25,748 nt of DNA from Pseudomonadota bacterium (GTDB lineage Bacteria > Pseudomonadota > Gammaproteobacteria > Xanthomonadales > Xanthomonadaceae), in contig JAEWJB010000156.1 of the NCBI GenBank assembly GCA_023386795.1, positions 1 through 25,748 on the forward strand. Direction: 5' to 3'. Positions 1-8,967 of the stretch are shown piece after piece. A program made the translations under genes and the position numbers. Position 1 is the stretch's first letter; the number at the start of each line of letters is the position of its first letter. Under the pieces are notes generated by a model. The model did not search any database and was not told the DNA's origin. It saw only the letters and a program-made list of their open reading frames with translations.

Positions 1-58
1 TTTCCTGTGGGGGGGGGGGGGCCCGGGTTGGGGGCCCCCCCCCGCCGGCCGGACGCGC
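1..58. other. low-complexity G/C homopolymer edge, probable artefact
   Basis: The first 58 bases are dominated by long runs of G and C (about 14 G near 8-21, then 9 C near 35-43), unlike anything else in the window. The kinase reading frame stays open to the edge but would encode a Gly/Pro/Trp run with no family resemblance. I infer a contig end or low-quality read end that corrupts the upstream part of the kinase gene. A genuine GC-rich linker is possible but less likely. Confidence 0.6.
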
Positions 59-466
59 GTGGCGACGCGCGACGAATCGCTGGCGGGCCTGCGCGTGCTG
101 TGCGTGGACAACGACCAGGAAATCCTGGATGGCATGCGCGCCTTGCTGGGGCGCTGGCAGGTGGAAGTGATCACCGCCTCCACCGTGGACGAGGCCATCG
201 AGAAGGTGGCCTTGCAGCCGGACGTGATGCTGGTGGACTACCACCTGCACGACCGCCTCGACGGCCTGGATACGCTCGATGCACTGCGCGAGGCCTCTGC
301 CTCGCCAGTGCCGGGCGCGCTGCTCACCGCCGACGGCCGCGATGAACTCAAGCAGCTGGCCCGCGAACGCGGCTACCGCCTGCTGACCAAGCCGGTGAAG
401 CCGGCTTCGCTGCGCGCCTTCCTCAGTGCCCTGCACGAGCAGGCGCGCAGCGATGCCCCGCGCTAG
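59..466 (+). CDS. C-terminal receiver domain of a hybrid histidine kinase (5' partial)
   Basis: About 135 residues form a complete response-regulator receiver fold. The acidic pair lies in VLCVDNDQE (residues 13-21), the phospho-acceptor is Asp60 in MLVDYHL, and the conserved Lys is K111 in LLTKPVKP. No output domain follows, and the protein ends about 25 residues after the Lys. This is the usual tail of a hybrid sensor kinase. Together with the LuxR-type regulator and acs nearby, it resembles the tail of CrbS/MxtR-type kinases, which carry a symporter-like sensor, a kinase and a receiver and control acetate metabolism. The GTG at 59 is only the first usable start after the low-complexity edge. 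The frame is open to the window start, so this is probably the truncated 3' end of a longer gene. A stand-alone receiver protein is the alternative. The receiver call is secure; the CrbS assignment is inference. Confidence 0.8.
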   Translation: MATRDESLAGLRVLCVDNDQEILDGMRALLGRWQVEVITASTVDEAIEKVALQPDVMLVDYHLHDRLDGLDTLDALREASASPVPGALLTADGRDELKQLARERGYRLLTKPVKPASLRAFLSALHEQARSDAPR

Positions 467-472
467 GCGCGC

Positions 473-1057
473 TCAGGCCGCGCCGCTGAGGTGTTCGTAG
501 AGGATCGTCGCGCCGACGATCACCAGAATCACGCCGCCAACGATCTCCGCGCGCTTGCCGGCCAGCGCGCCGAGCGCGCGGCCGAGCATGATGCCCAGCG
601 TCACCATCACCAGCGTGCACAGGCCGATGACCGCGGCGACCACGCCGATGTGGACATCCAGGAAGGCCAGGCCCACGCCGATCGCCATGGCGTCGATGCT
701 GGTGGCCAGACCGGTGGTGGCCAGCGACCAGAAGCGGCCATGACGCTCGCTGTGCGCGGCGGCCTCGGCCGGCTCCTCGGGTTCCGGGCGCAGGCCCGCG
801 ACGATCATGTGCACGCCGAGGACGCCGAGCAGGCCGAAAGCGATCCAGTGGTCGAACGATTCGACGTAAGAGGACGCGGCGCGGCCGATCAGCCAGCCGA
901 TCAGCGGGGTGATGGCTTCGACGGCGCCGAAGATCAGGCCGGCGCGCAGTGCATCGACGAAGCGCGGCTTGCGCATCGCCGCGCCCTTGCCGATGGCGGC
1001 GGCGAAGGCATCGGTGGACATGGCCAGGCCGATGAGAAGGATCGAGAGGAAAGGCAT
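473..1057 (-). CDS. mntP: manganese efflux pump MntP
   Basis: This 194-residue protein exports Mn2+ across the inner membrane and protects against manganese excess. It shows the internal two-fold repeat of MntP: a first half with STDAFAAAIGKG (Asp16) and a second with TSIDAMAIGVG (Asp122), each Asp lying in a membrane helix. Six hydrophobic segments are visible, with a charged Glu/Pro/Ala-rich loop at about residues 91-108. The length matches the family (about 190). I chose the ATG at 1057 because the longer frame starting at 1141 would translate part of the riboswitch aptamer and lacks family sequence at its N-terminus. No strong Shine-Dalgarno sequence is visible. Expression is probably switched on by Mn2+ through the upstream yybP-ykoY element. 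The gene is convergent with the kinase fragment, 6 bp away. Confidence 0.95.
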   Translation of the reverse strand: MPFLSILLIGLAMSTDAFAAAIGKGAAMRKPRFVDALRAGLIFGAVEAITPLIGWLIGRAASSYVESFDHWIAFGLLGVLGVHMIVAGLRPEPEEPAEAAAHSERHGRFWSLATTGLATSIDAMAIGVGLAFLDVHIGVVAAVIGLCTLVMVTLGIMLGRALGALAGKRAEIVGGVILVIVGATILYEHLSGAA

Positions 1058-1125
1058 GGAAGACAGCAGGTCGGGCGCGGCGACAACGGCTTGCGCACAC
1101 GCCCAACCTTCGTTGCGCGCGCAAA

Positions 1126-1227
1126 CCGCTGGTCTCGCCAACCATCATGGCTGCCGGCGCCACGGCGCAATGGCCGAGCATGTTGACGCGGGCGCTTCCG
1201 GGCGGAAGCAGGCTACTCCCCAAGGGG
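1126..1227 (-). ncRNA. yybP-ykoY manganese riboswitch upstream of mntP
   Basis: Read on the minus strand, the leader of mntP contains the diagnostic yybP-ykoY elements in order: TTGGGGAGTAGCC (about 1223-1211), then GTCAACATGCTCGG (about 1185-1172), and the closing GGCGAGACCAGCGG (about 1139-1126). The short P1 helix can be drawn between CC.TTGG at the 5' side and CCAG.GG at the 3' side. This family binds Mn2+ and is known upstream of mntP in enterobacteria and xanthomonads. About 68 nt separate the aptamer from the start codon and form the expression platform, which contains a self-complementary TTGCGCGCGCAA. Ends are approximate. Confidence 0.92.
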
Positions 1228-1327
1228 ACGCGCAGTTTACAGCGCGAAGTTGCGATTGGAACCGCTTGCGCGAAACGCGAAGGTCGGGGTGATCTTCTTA
1301 GCTGTGGCTATATGACTTTGGATAGCG

Positions 1328-1402
1328 GGTCGCGTCGCGGCTGAAGCCGCTCCTACAGTGCAGGAACCGACCTGTAGGAGCGGCTTCAGCCGCGACGCGA
1401 CC
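1328..1402. repeat. inverted REP pair (REPIN-like), perfect 30-bp arms
   Basis: Two copies of the REP unit face each other as perfect inverted arms (1328-1357 and 1373-1402) around a 15-nt spacer. Each unit has the tetranucleotide GTAG next to the small palindrome GCGGCTTCAGCCGC. This is the hallmark of REPs mobilised by RAYT enzymes. The pair lies between the mntP leader and the 3' end of the response regulator gene, so it may also act as a transcript-end hairpin. The same unit recurs at 16679-16769 and, degenerate, at 25706-25735. Confidence 0.9.
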
Positions 1403-1413
1403 ATCCACAGCGC

Positions 1414-2079
1414 TCAATCTTCTTCTGGCGGCAGCACGATCCCGTCCGCATCGATGGCCAGCTTGCCGGCCATCAACACCGCCTGCGTGCGGTTGGTGAC
1501 ACCGAGCTTGCGCAGGATCGCGGTGACGTGCGCCTTGATCGTCGCCTCCGACACGCCGAGGTCATAAGCAATCTGCTTGTTCAACAATCCCGCGCCCAGC
1601 ATCTGCAGGACCCGGAACTGTTGCGGCGTCAGCTCGCGCAGGCGTTGGCCGACTTCGCGTTCCTCGCGGTCGGTAGGGGGCAGGTGCTGTGCTTCGGCGG
1701 GAATCCAGCGCTCGCCATCGAGCACGGTCGACAGCGCTTGGCCGATGGTGTCCGAATCGGCCGACTTGGGAATGAAGCCGAACGCGCCGTGGTCGATGGC
1801 CCGGCGCATGATCGTGGCTTCCTCGCGCGCGGAGACCACCACCACCGGCAGCTGCGGATGCAGTGCGCGCAGGTGCACCAGTGCGCTGAAGCCCTGCGCG
1901 CCGGGCATGTTGAGATCCATCAGCAGCAGGTCGGCATCGGCGTGCGCGTCGGCGAGCGCATACAGCGCATCGACGTTCTCGGCCTCGAATAGCTGCACGC
2001 CCGGCATCACGCGCTGGACGGCCGCGCGCAGGGCTTCACGGAACAACGGATGGTCGTCGGCAATCAGCAGGGTGGGCAT
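1414..2079 (-). CDS. LuxR/NarL-family response regulator, CrbR/ErdR-like
   Basis: This 221-residue cytoplasmic transcription factor has an N-terminal receiver (about 1-120) with acidic pocket D8/D9, phospho-acceptor Asp55 in LLLMDLNMPG and Lys105 in FIPKSA. A linker follows, then a C-terminal LuxR helix-turn-helix (about 148-210: LTPQQFRVLQML, NKQIAYDLGVSEATIKAHV). Regulators of this type pair with hybrid kinases such as CrbS/MxtR and activate acs in Vibrio and Pseudomonas. Here it lies 81 bp downstream of acs on the same strand, and a hybrid-kinase receiver lies at the window start. That makes a role in acetate/carboxylate regulation likely but unproven. No clear Shine-Dalgarno precedes the ATG. 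Transcription may come from acs read-through past a hairpin at 2113-2144 or from its own promoter. Family call secure; regulon inferred. Confidence 0.88.
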   Translation of the reverse strand: MPTLLIADDHPLFREALRAAVQRVMPGVQLFEAENVDALYALADAHADADLLLMDLNMPGAQGFSALVHLRALHPQLPVVVVSAREEATIMRRAIDHGAFGFIPKSADSDTIGQALSTVLDGERWIPAEAQHLPPTDREEREVGQRLRELTPQQFRVLQMLGAGLLNKQIAYDLGVSEATIKAHVTAILRKLGVTNRTQAVLMAGKLAIDADGIVLPPEED

Positions 2080-2112
2080 GGCAGGGGAGCACGTACGGGG
2101 GGAGGTGCGGTG

Positions 2113-2144
2113 CGGACGGCGCCGGTCACACCGGCCACCGTCCG
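2113..2144 (-). terminator. hairpin between acs and the response regulator (weak terminator/attenuator)
   Basis: The 81-bp gap after acs contains a long imperfect stem: outer arms CGGACGG/CCGTCCG and inner arms GCCGGT/ACCGGC around a GTG loop, with a small internal bulge. No T-run follows on the minus strand. It could attenuate acs read-through into the regulator gene or stabilise the acs mRNA 3' end, but it is not a canonical intrinsic terminator. Confidence 0.4.
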
Positions 2145-2160
2145 CGATGTCACACGAGCA

Positions 2161-4104
<1,944 letters not shown>

Positions 4105-4233
4105 GGCACCCTCACTTGCACTGAGCTTGTCTCGGATTGGGCGGTGCGCCGCAGCGGCGGCACCGCAGATGGCCAGTGTGCCGCATCCCCCCGTCGCCGA
4201 GCCACGCCCCCGCCGGGCGCGGGCTTAGACCAT

Positions 4234-4271
4234 GGTCGTACTGCACTGCGGCATCGGAGGTGGTTACGACC
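4234..4271. promoter_or_regulatory. inverted GGTCGTA/TACGACC boxes in the acs-porin divergent region
   Basis: The 259-bp region between the divergent acs and porin starts carries two 7-bp boxes, GGTCGTA at 4234-4240 and TACGACC at 4265-4271, in inverted orientation with centres 31 bp apart, about three helical turns. That arrangement would suit a dimeric regulator contacting both sites. I infer a possible operator for the nearby LuxR-type regulator or another factor. No convincing sigma-54 site and no clear -35/-10 pair were seen in the rest of the region. Confidence 0.4.
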
Positions 4272-4363
4272 AAAGGCGAATAGGCGGTGACCTGAGCGTG
4301 CCGCACGCTCCGGCCAAGCCGTGCCCCCTGCGGGCATGGCGAACCATTATTCGGGAGGGAGTA

Positions 4364-5776
4364 ATGAACGTCCGTAACGCATCGCTGGTTCGCCGACCGC
4401 TGGCGGCCGCGCTGTTCGTGGCACTTGTCGCGCCTGGCGCGGCCTGGGCGCAGACGGCTCGGGAAAAAGCGCTCGAAGCACGTGTCGCGCAGCTGGAACA
4501 GCAGGTCCAGTTGTTGTTGCAGTCGCAACAGCAGCAGCAGGGCCAGATCACCCAGCAGCAGACCCAGATCACCGAAGTCAAAACCGCCCAGGCCGCGGTG
4601 ACCCCGCCGCCGCCCAAGCCCGGCGCGCCGGCGCCGATCCAGAAGACCGCCATCTCCGCCGGTGCCGGTCCCAATACCCGCTTCACCTATGGCGGCTTCA
4701 TCAAGCTCGACGCCTCGGTCACCAGCACCAACGACGGCGACATCGCCGACGGCACGGTCGGCCGCATGTTCTACGTGCCCAAGACCATTCCGGTCGGCGG
4801 CGGCGCCACGCGCGAAGGCGGTGCGGATACCGACATGGGCGCGCAGTTCTCGCGCTTCTGGTTCGCGACCGACACCGACCTGGAAGGCGGCGACAAGCTG
4901 AAGAGCTACCTGGAGTTCGACCTGTTCGGTGGCGGCAGCACTGCCTTCACCGGCAACGAGCTGGCCACCAACACCTACAGCCTGACCCTGCGCCAGGCCT
5001 ACGTGCAGTGGAACAACTGGCTGGCCGGCCAGGCCTGGACCAACTTCCAGGACACCGCTGCGCTGCCGGATACGGTGGACTTCCTCGGTCCCACGGAAGG
5101 CACGGTGTTCGTGCGCCAGGCCCAGTTGCGCTACACCAAGGGCCCGTGGTCGTTCTCGATGGAAAACCCCGAGACGGCGATCACCCCGTACCGCGGCAAC
5201 ATGGCGCAGATCCAGAGCGACGACGGTGCGATGCCGGACTTCACCGTCCGCTACAACCCCAAGGGCGACTGGGGCCACTTCTCCGTGGCCGGCCTGGTGC
5301 GCCAGCTCAAGTACCAGAACGGCCCGGCCAACGTGGACTCGGAGAAGTTCGGCTGGGGCCTGAGCCTGTCGGGCAAGTGGAACCTCGGCAAGAACGACGA
5401 CCTGCGCTACATGGTCACCGGCGGCGAGGGCATCGGCCGTTACGTCGGCCTGGCGTTGAACAACGACGCCGCGCTCGATGCCACGGGCGACCTGGACAAC
5501 ATCGGCGTGGTCGCAGGCTTCCTGGGCTGGCGCCATGCGTTCTCCCCGAAGCTGCGCGGCAACGTGTTCTATTCCCGCGCCCAGTACGACAACCCGACCG
5601 ACCTCACCGGGCTCGGCATCACCAAGTCCTCGCAGTCCGCGCACGTCAACCTGATCTATTCGCCCCTGCCCAAGCTGGACCTGGGCGCGGAATACATCTG
5701 GGGCCAGCGTGAACTCGAAAGTGGCGACCGCGGCGACCTGAACCGCCTGCAGACCCACGTCAAATACACCTTCTGA
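4364..5776 (+). CDS. DcaP-like outer membrane porin
   Basis: The 470-residue protein has a signal peptide (residues 1 to about 27, ending APGAAWA before QT). A heptad-like, Gln-rich coiled coil follows (about 30-68, EARVAQLEQQVQLLLQ). Then come a Pro-rich linker and a beta-barrel that begins RFTYGGFIKLDASV and ends in the outer-membrane sorting signature VKYTF with terminal Phe. This is the layout of DcaP-family trimeric porins, which pass dicarboxylates or other organic acids. I chose the ATG at 4364 because GGGAGGG lies just upstream and the signal peptide starts there; the longer open frame adds 44 residues without signal character. It diverges from acs and is followed 11 bp later by an MFS transporter, so porin and permease probably act together in uptake. 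The substrate is unknown from sequence. Confidence 0.85.
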   Translation: MNVRNASLVRRPLAAALFVALVAPGAAWAQTAREKALEARVAQLEQQVQLLLQSQQQQQGQITQQQTQITEVKTAQAAVTPPPPKPGAPAPIQKTAISAGAGPNTRFTYGGFIKLDASVTSTNDGDIADGTVGRMFYVPKTIPVGGGATREGGADTDMGAQFSRFWFATDTDLEGGDKLKSYLEFDLFGGGSTAFTGNELATNTYSLTLRQAYVQWNNWLAGQAWTNFQDTAALPDTVDFLGPTEGTVFVRQAQLRYTKGPWSFSMENPETAITPYRGNMAQIQSDDGAMPDFTVRYNPKGDWGHFSVAGLVRQLKYQNGPANVDSEKFGWGLSLSGKWNLGKNDDLRYMVTGGEGIGRYVGLALNNDAALDATGDLDNIGVVAGFLGWRHAFSPKLRGNVFYSRAQYDNPTDLTGLGITKSSQSAHVNLIYSPLPKLDLGAEYIWGQRELESGDRGDLNRLQTHVKYTF

Positions 5777-5787
5777 GGAAGCCGGAC

Positions 5788-7449
5788 ATGTCCAGTACCA
5801 GCGTCAACACCAGCCATAAAGCCGTGCTTACCGGCGGGCACAAGAAAGTCATCTTCGCCTCCAGCCTCGGCACCGTCTTCGAGTGGTACGACTTCTACCT
5901 GTACGGCTCTCTGGCGGCGATCATCGCCAAGCAGTTCTTCAGCGGCGTCAATGAGACCACCGGTTTCATCTTCGCGCTGCTGGCCTTCGCCGCGGGCTTC
6001 GCGGTGCGTCCGTTCGGCGCGGCGTTCTTCGGCAGCTTGGGCGATCGCATCGGCCGCAAGTACACGTTCCTGGTCACCATCTTGCTGATGGGCATGTCCA
6101 CGTTCATCGTCGGCATCCTGCCGAACTACGCAAGCATCGGCATCATCGCGCCGATCATCCTGATCGTGCTGCGCCTGTTGCAGGGCCTGGCCCTGGGCGG
6201 CGAGTACGGCGGCGCGGCCACCTACGTCGCCGAGCATGCACCGGACGGAAAGCGCGGCCTGTACACCAGCTTCATCCAGACCACCGCCACGCTGGGCCTG
6301 TTCCTGTCGTTGCTGGTGATCCTGGGCACGCGCCTGACGCTGGGCACCGAGGCGTTCGAGGCCTGGGGCTGGCGTATTCCGTTCCTGGTGTCGATCGTGC
6401 TGCTGGGCGTGTCGGTGTGGATTCGCATGCAGCTGAGCGAGTCGCCGCTGTTCCAGCAGATGAAGTCGGAAGGCAAGGGCTCCAAGACCCCGTTCCGCGA
6501 CAGCCTCAAGGGCGGCAACCTCAAGCTGATGTTGCTGGTGCTGCTCGGCGCCACGGCCGGCCAGGCGGTGGTGTGGTACGGCGGCCAGTTCTATTCGCTG
6601 TTCTTCCTGACCCAGGCGCTGAAGGTCGACGGCACGACCGCCAACCTGCTCATCGCCGGCGCGCTGGCCCTGGCCACGCCGTTCTTCGTGGTGTTCGGCT
6701 GGCTGTCGGACAAGATCGGCCGCAAGAAGATCATCCTGGCCGGCTGCCTGCTGGCCGCGGTGACCTACTTCCCGATCTTCAAGGGCATTACCCACTATGC
6801 CAACCCGGGCATCGAGGAAGCCCGCGCCAAGTCGCCGGCCCTGGTGGTCGCCGATCCGAGCACCTGCAGCTTCCAGTTCGATCCGGCCGGCGTGCGCAAG
6901 TTCACCAGCTCCTGCGACGTGGCGACCGCTGCGCTCACCAAGGCGGGTGTGCCGTACGACGTGAAGCCGGCCGCACCGGGCACCCTGGCCCAGGTCAGCG
7001 TGGGCGGTACCGAGGTGCCGTCCTACGAGGCCACCGGCCTGTCGAAGGATGACGCCAAGGCCAAGGGCGATGCGTTCGTGAAGGACCTCAAGGGTGCGCT
7101 GTCCACCGCCGGCTATCCGGAGAAGGCCGATCCGGCGCGCATCAACATCCCGATGACCTTGCTGCTGCTGTGGATCCTGGTGATCTACGTGACCATGGTC
7201 TACGGCCCGATCGCCGCCTACCTGGTCGAGCTGTTCCCGACCCGCATCCGCTACACCTCGATGTCGCTGCCGTACCACATCGGCAATGGCTGGTTCGGTG
7301 GCTTCCTGCCGGCGATCTCGTTCGGCCTGGTCGCGGGCAGCGGCAACATGTACATGGGCCTGTGGTACCCGATCGCGGTGGCGGTGATGACGCTGATCAT
7401 CGGCACGCTGTTCCTGCACGATACCAAGGACGTGGACCTGAGCCAGTAA
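5788..7449 (+). CDS. MFS transporter, metabolite:H+ symporter (MHS) type with a periplasmic insertion
   Basis: The 553-residue inner-membrane permease has the MHS start motif (SSLGTVFEWYDFYLYGSL) and the first-half loop GDRIGRK (85-91) after TM2. It also has the RLLQGLALGGEYGGA motif of TM4 and the second-half loop SDKIGRKK (307-314). Relatives carry alpha-ketoglutarate, shikimate, proline/betaine or citrate with protons. It is longer than usual (430-500) because about 110 mostly hydrophilic residues (about 340-450) lie between TM9 and TM10, facing the periplasm by topology. This segment holds two cysteines, C360 and C376. The gene is 11 bp after the porin, with GAGG overlapping the porin stop as ribosome-binding site, so the two form an operon. 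An acetate or other carboxylate substrate is inferred from the acs context only. Confidence 0.88.
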   Translation: MSSTSVNTSHKAVLTGGHKKVIFASSLGTVFEWYDFYLYGSLAAIIAKQFFSGVNETTGFIFALLAFAAGFAVRPFGAAFFGSLGDRIGRKYTFLVTILLMGMSTFIVGILPNYASIGIIAPIILIVLRLLQGLALGGEYGGAATYVAEHAPDGKRGLYTSFIQTTATLGLFLSLLVILGTRLTLGTEAFEAWGWRIPFLVSIVLLGVSVWIRMQLSESPLFQQMKSEGKGSKTPFRDSLKGGNLKLMLLVLLGATAGQAVVWYGGQFYSLFFLTQALKVDGTTANLLIAGALALATPFFVVFGWLSDKIGRKKIILAGCLLAAVTYFPIFKGITHYANPGIEEARAKSPALVVADPSTCSFQFDPAGVRKFTSSCDVATAALTKAGVPYDVKPAAPGTLAQVSVGGTEVPSYEATGLSKDDAKAKGDAFVKDLKGALSTAGYPEKADPARINIPMTLLLLWILVIYVTMVYGPIAAYLVELFPTRIRYTSMSLPYHIGNGWFGGFLPAISFGLVAGSGNMYMGLWYPIAVAVMTLIIGTLFLHDTKDVDLSQ

Positions 7450-7462
7450 ACGACCCCCCCGA

Positions 7463-7482
7463 GGCCGGCGTTCGCGCCGGCC
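7463..7482 (+). terminator. GC hairpin after the MFS gene
   Basis: An 8-bp perfect stem GGCCGGCG/CGCCGGCC closes a TTCG tetraloop and is followed by TTT. It lies 14 bp after the transporter stop and directly before a stronger terminator, giving a tandem pair. Confidence 0.7.
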
Positions 7483-7489
7483 TTTCCCG

Positions 7490-7516
7490 GGCGCCGGCTT
7501 GCCGGCGCCTTTTTTT
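7490..7516 (+). terminator. rho-independent terminator of the porin-MFS operon
   Basis: A 9-bp perfect stem GGCGCCGGC/GCCGGCGCC with a nominal TT loop is followed by seven T residues. This is the strongest intrinsic terminator in the window and ends just upstream of the aldehyde dehydrogenase promoter. Confidence 0.9.
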
Positions 7517-7529
7517 CGCCTGCCGCCCG

Positions 7530-7535
7530 TATAGT
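7530..7535 (+). promoter_or_regulatory. -10 hexamer TATAGT, possible leaderless start
   Basis: TATAGT ends 7 nt before the ATG at 7543, so a transcript started from it would begin at or next to the start codon. No good -35 is visible at the usual spacing, and no Shine-Dalgarno precedes the gene. Similar placement occurs at three other genes in the window. Confidence 0.5.
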
Positions 7536-7542
7536 CCGGCGC

Positions 7543-8958
7543 ATGGATGCCCCGAACCCCGCCGTCACGCTGGACGCGACACTCGCCGGTCTGCGCGCCG
7601 CCTGGCAACGCCGCCGTCCGCCGCTCGAACAACGGCGCGCGGACCTGCAGCGCCTGCGGACGTTGTTCAAGCAGAGACTGGAAGAGATGGCCGAGGCCAT
7701 TGCCGCTGACTTCGGCCATCGTTCGCACCACGAATCCCTGCTCGCCGATGGCATGACCGTGCTTGGCGAGATCGACCACCTGCTACGCCACCTGCGGCGC
7801 TGGAGCCGGCCGCGCCGTGTCGGCGCAGGCTGGCGGTTGTGGCCGGCGCGCGCGGAAGTGCGCGCGGTGCCGCTGGGCGTGGTCGGGGTGATCGCACCGT
7901 GGAACTACCCGGTCAACCTCGCGCTGGTGCCGTTGGCAACCGCGATTGCCGCAGGCAACCATGTGCTGCTGAAGCCTTCCGAACATGCGCCGCGGACGTC
8001 CGCGTTCCTGCGTCGGCTCATCGGCGAGGCGTTTCCGGCAGACCGCGTGGCGGTGGTGGAGGGCGACGCCGAGGTCGCCGCCGCCTTCGCCGCGTTGCCG
8101 TTGGACCACCTGGTGTTCACCGGCTCCACCGCGGTGGGGCGCAAGGTGATGGCCGCCGCAGCGGCGAACCTCACGCCGTTGACGCTGGAACTGGGCGGCA
8201 AGTCACCGGCCATCGTCTGCCCGGATTACCCGTTGGCGCAGGCCGCCGCGCGGCTGGCGACTGGCAAGTGGTTCAACGCCGGGCAGACCTGCATTGCGCC
8301 GGACTATGTACTGGCCCCACAGGCCGCGCTGCCGGCGCTGACGGAGGCGCTGCGCGCGGAGGTTGTGCAGCGCTATGGCGATTTCGCCGGACCGCTCGAC
8401 GACTACACCCGCATCGTCAACGCCGGCCAGTACGCGCGGCTGCGGGGCTGGCTGGACGAGGCGCGGGCGCGCGGCGCGCAGGTGATCGAATTGGCGCAGG
8501 TGGACGCCGCACGCGCACAGGCCGAACGGCTCATCCCGCCCACGCTGGTGATCGACCCACCCGAAGACCTGGCGTTGATGCGCGAGGAGATCTTCGGCCC
8601 GGTGCTGCCGGTACTGGGCTACCGCACGCTCGACCAGGCCATTGCCGGCGTGGCGGCGCGCGAAAGGCCACTGGCGCTGTATCCGTTCTCGCAGCATCGG
8701 CGGGACGTGGAGCGCATCCTGGCCGGCACCGTCGCCGGTGGCGTCACCGTCAACGACACGCTGCTGCACTTCGCCGCCAATGGGCTGCCGTTTGGCGGCG
8801 TCGGGGCCAGCGGCATGGGCGCGTACCACGGCCGCGCAGGCTTCGATGCCATGAGCAAGCAGCTGCCGATCCTGTGGCAGCGACGCCGCAGCGCCACCGA
8901 CCTGCTCAAACCACCCTACGCGCGCATCGACCGCCTGTTGCGTTGGCTGGTGCGCTGA
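7543..8958 (+). CDS. aldehyde dehydrogenase, coniferyl-aldehyde-dehydrogenase type
   Basis: The 471-residue cytoplasmic NAD(P)-dependent aldehyde dehydrogenase oxidises aldehydes to carboxylic acids. Visible motifs are APWNYPVNLAL (cofactor and catalytic Asn region), LVFTGSTAVGRKV (nucleotide binding), general base Glu216 in LELGGKSP, and the nucleophile Cys250 in FNAGQTCIAPDY. EEIFGPVLPVL and the C-terminal GASGMGAYHGRAGF are also present. The compact length, GQTCIAPDY and the C-terminal hydrophobic/Arg tail match the class-3-like coniferyl aldehyde dehydrogenases common in xanthomonads. The true substrate may be another aromatic or fatty aldehyde. It is transcribed alone, just after the tandem terminators, and is convergent with a VOC protein gene 9 bp away. 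Confidence 0.92.
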   Translation: MDAPNPAVTLDATLAGLRAAWQRRRPPLEQRRADLQRLRTLFKQRLEEMAEAIAADFGHRSHHESLLADGMTVLGEIDHLLRHLRRWSRPRRVGAGWRLWPARAEVRAVPLGVVGVIAPWNYPVNLALVPLATAIAAGNHVLLKPSEHAPRTSAFLRRLIGEAFPADRVAVVEGDAEVAAAFAALPLDHLVFTGSTAVGRKVMAAAAANLTPLTLELGGKSPAIVCPDYPLAQAAARLATGKWFNAGQTCIAPDYVLAPQAALPALTEALRAEVVQRYGDFAGPLDDYTRIVNAGQYARLRGWLDEARARGAQVIELAQVDAARAQAERLIPPTLVIDPPEDLALMREEIFGPVLPVLGYRTLDQAIAGVAARERPLALYPFSQHRRDVERILAGTVAGGVTVNDTLLHFAANGLPFGGVGASGMGAYHGRAGFDAMSKQLPILWQRRRSATDLLKPPYARIDRLLRWLVR

Positions 8959-8967
8959 CCCGGCCGA

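Noticed and set aside
1055..1141. Longer MntP start at 1141
   Set aside because: The extra 28 residues lie over the riboswitch 3' end and expression platform and are not MntP-like.
4105..4363. Sigma-54 (TGGCAC-N5-TTGC) promoter for acs or porin
   Set aside because: No GG/GC pair with correct spacing on either strand.
5656..7779. Minus-strand 707-codon open frame opposite the MFS gene
   Set aside because: Gln/Arg/His-rich antisense shadow; the plus-strand transporter has all expected motifs.
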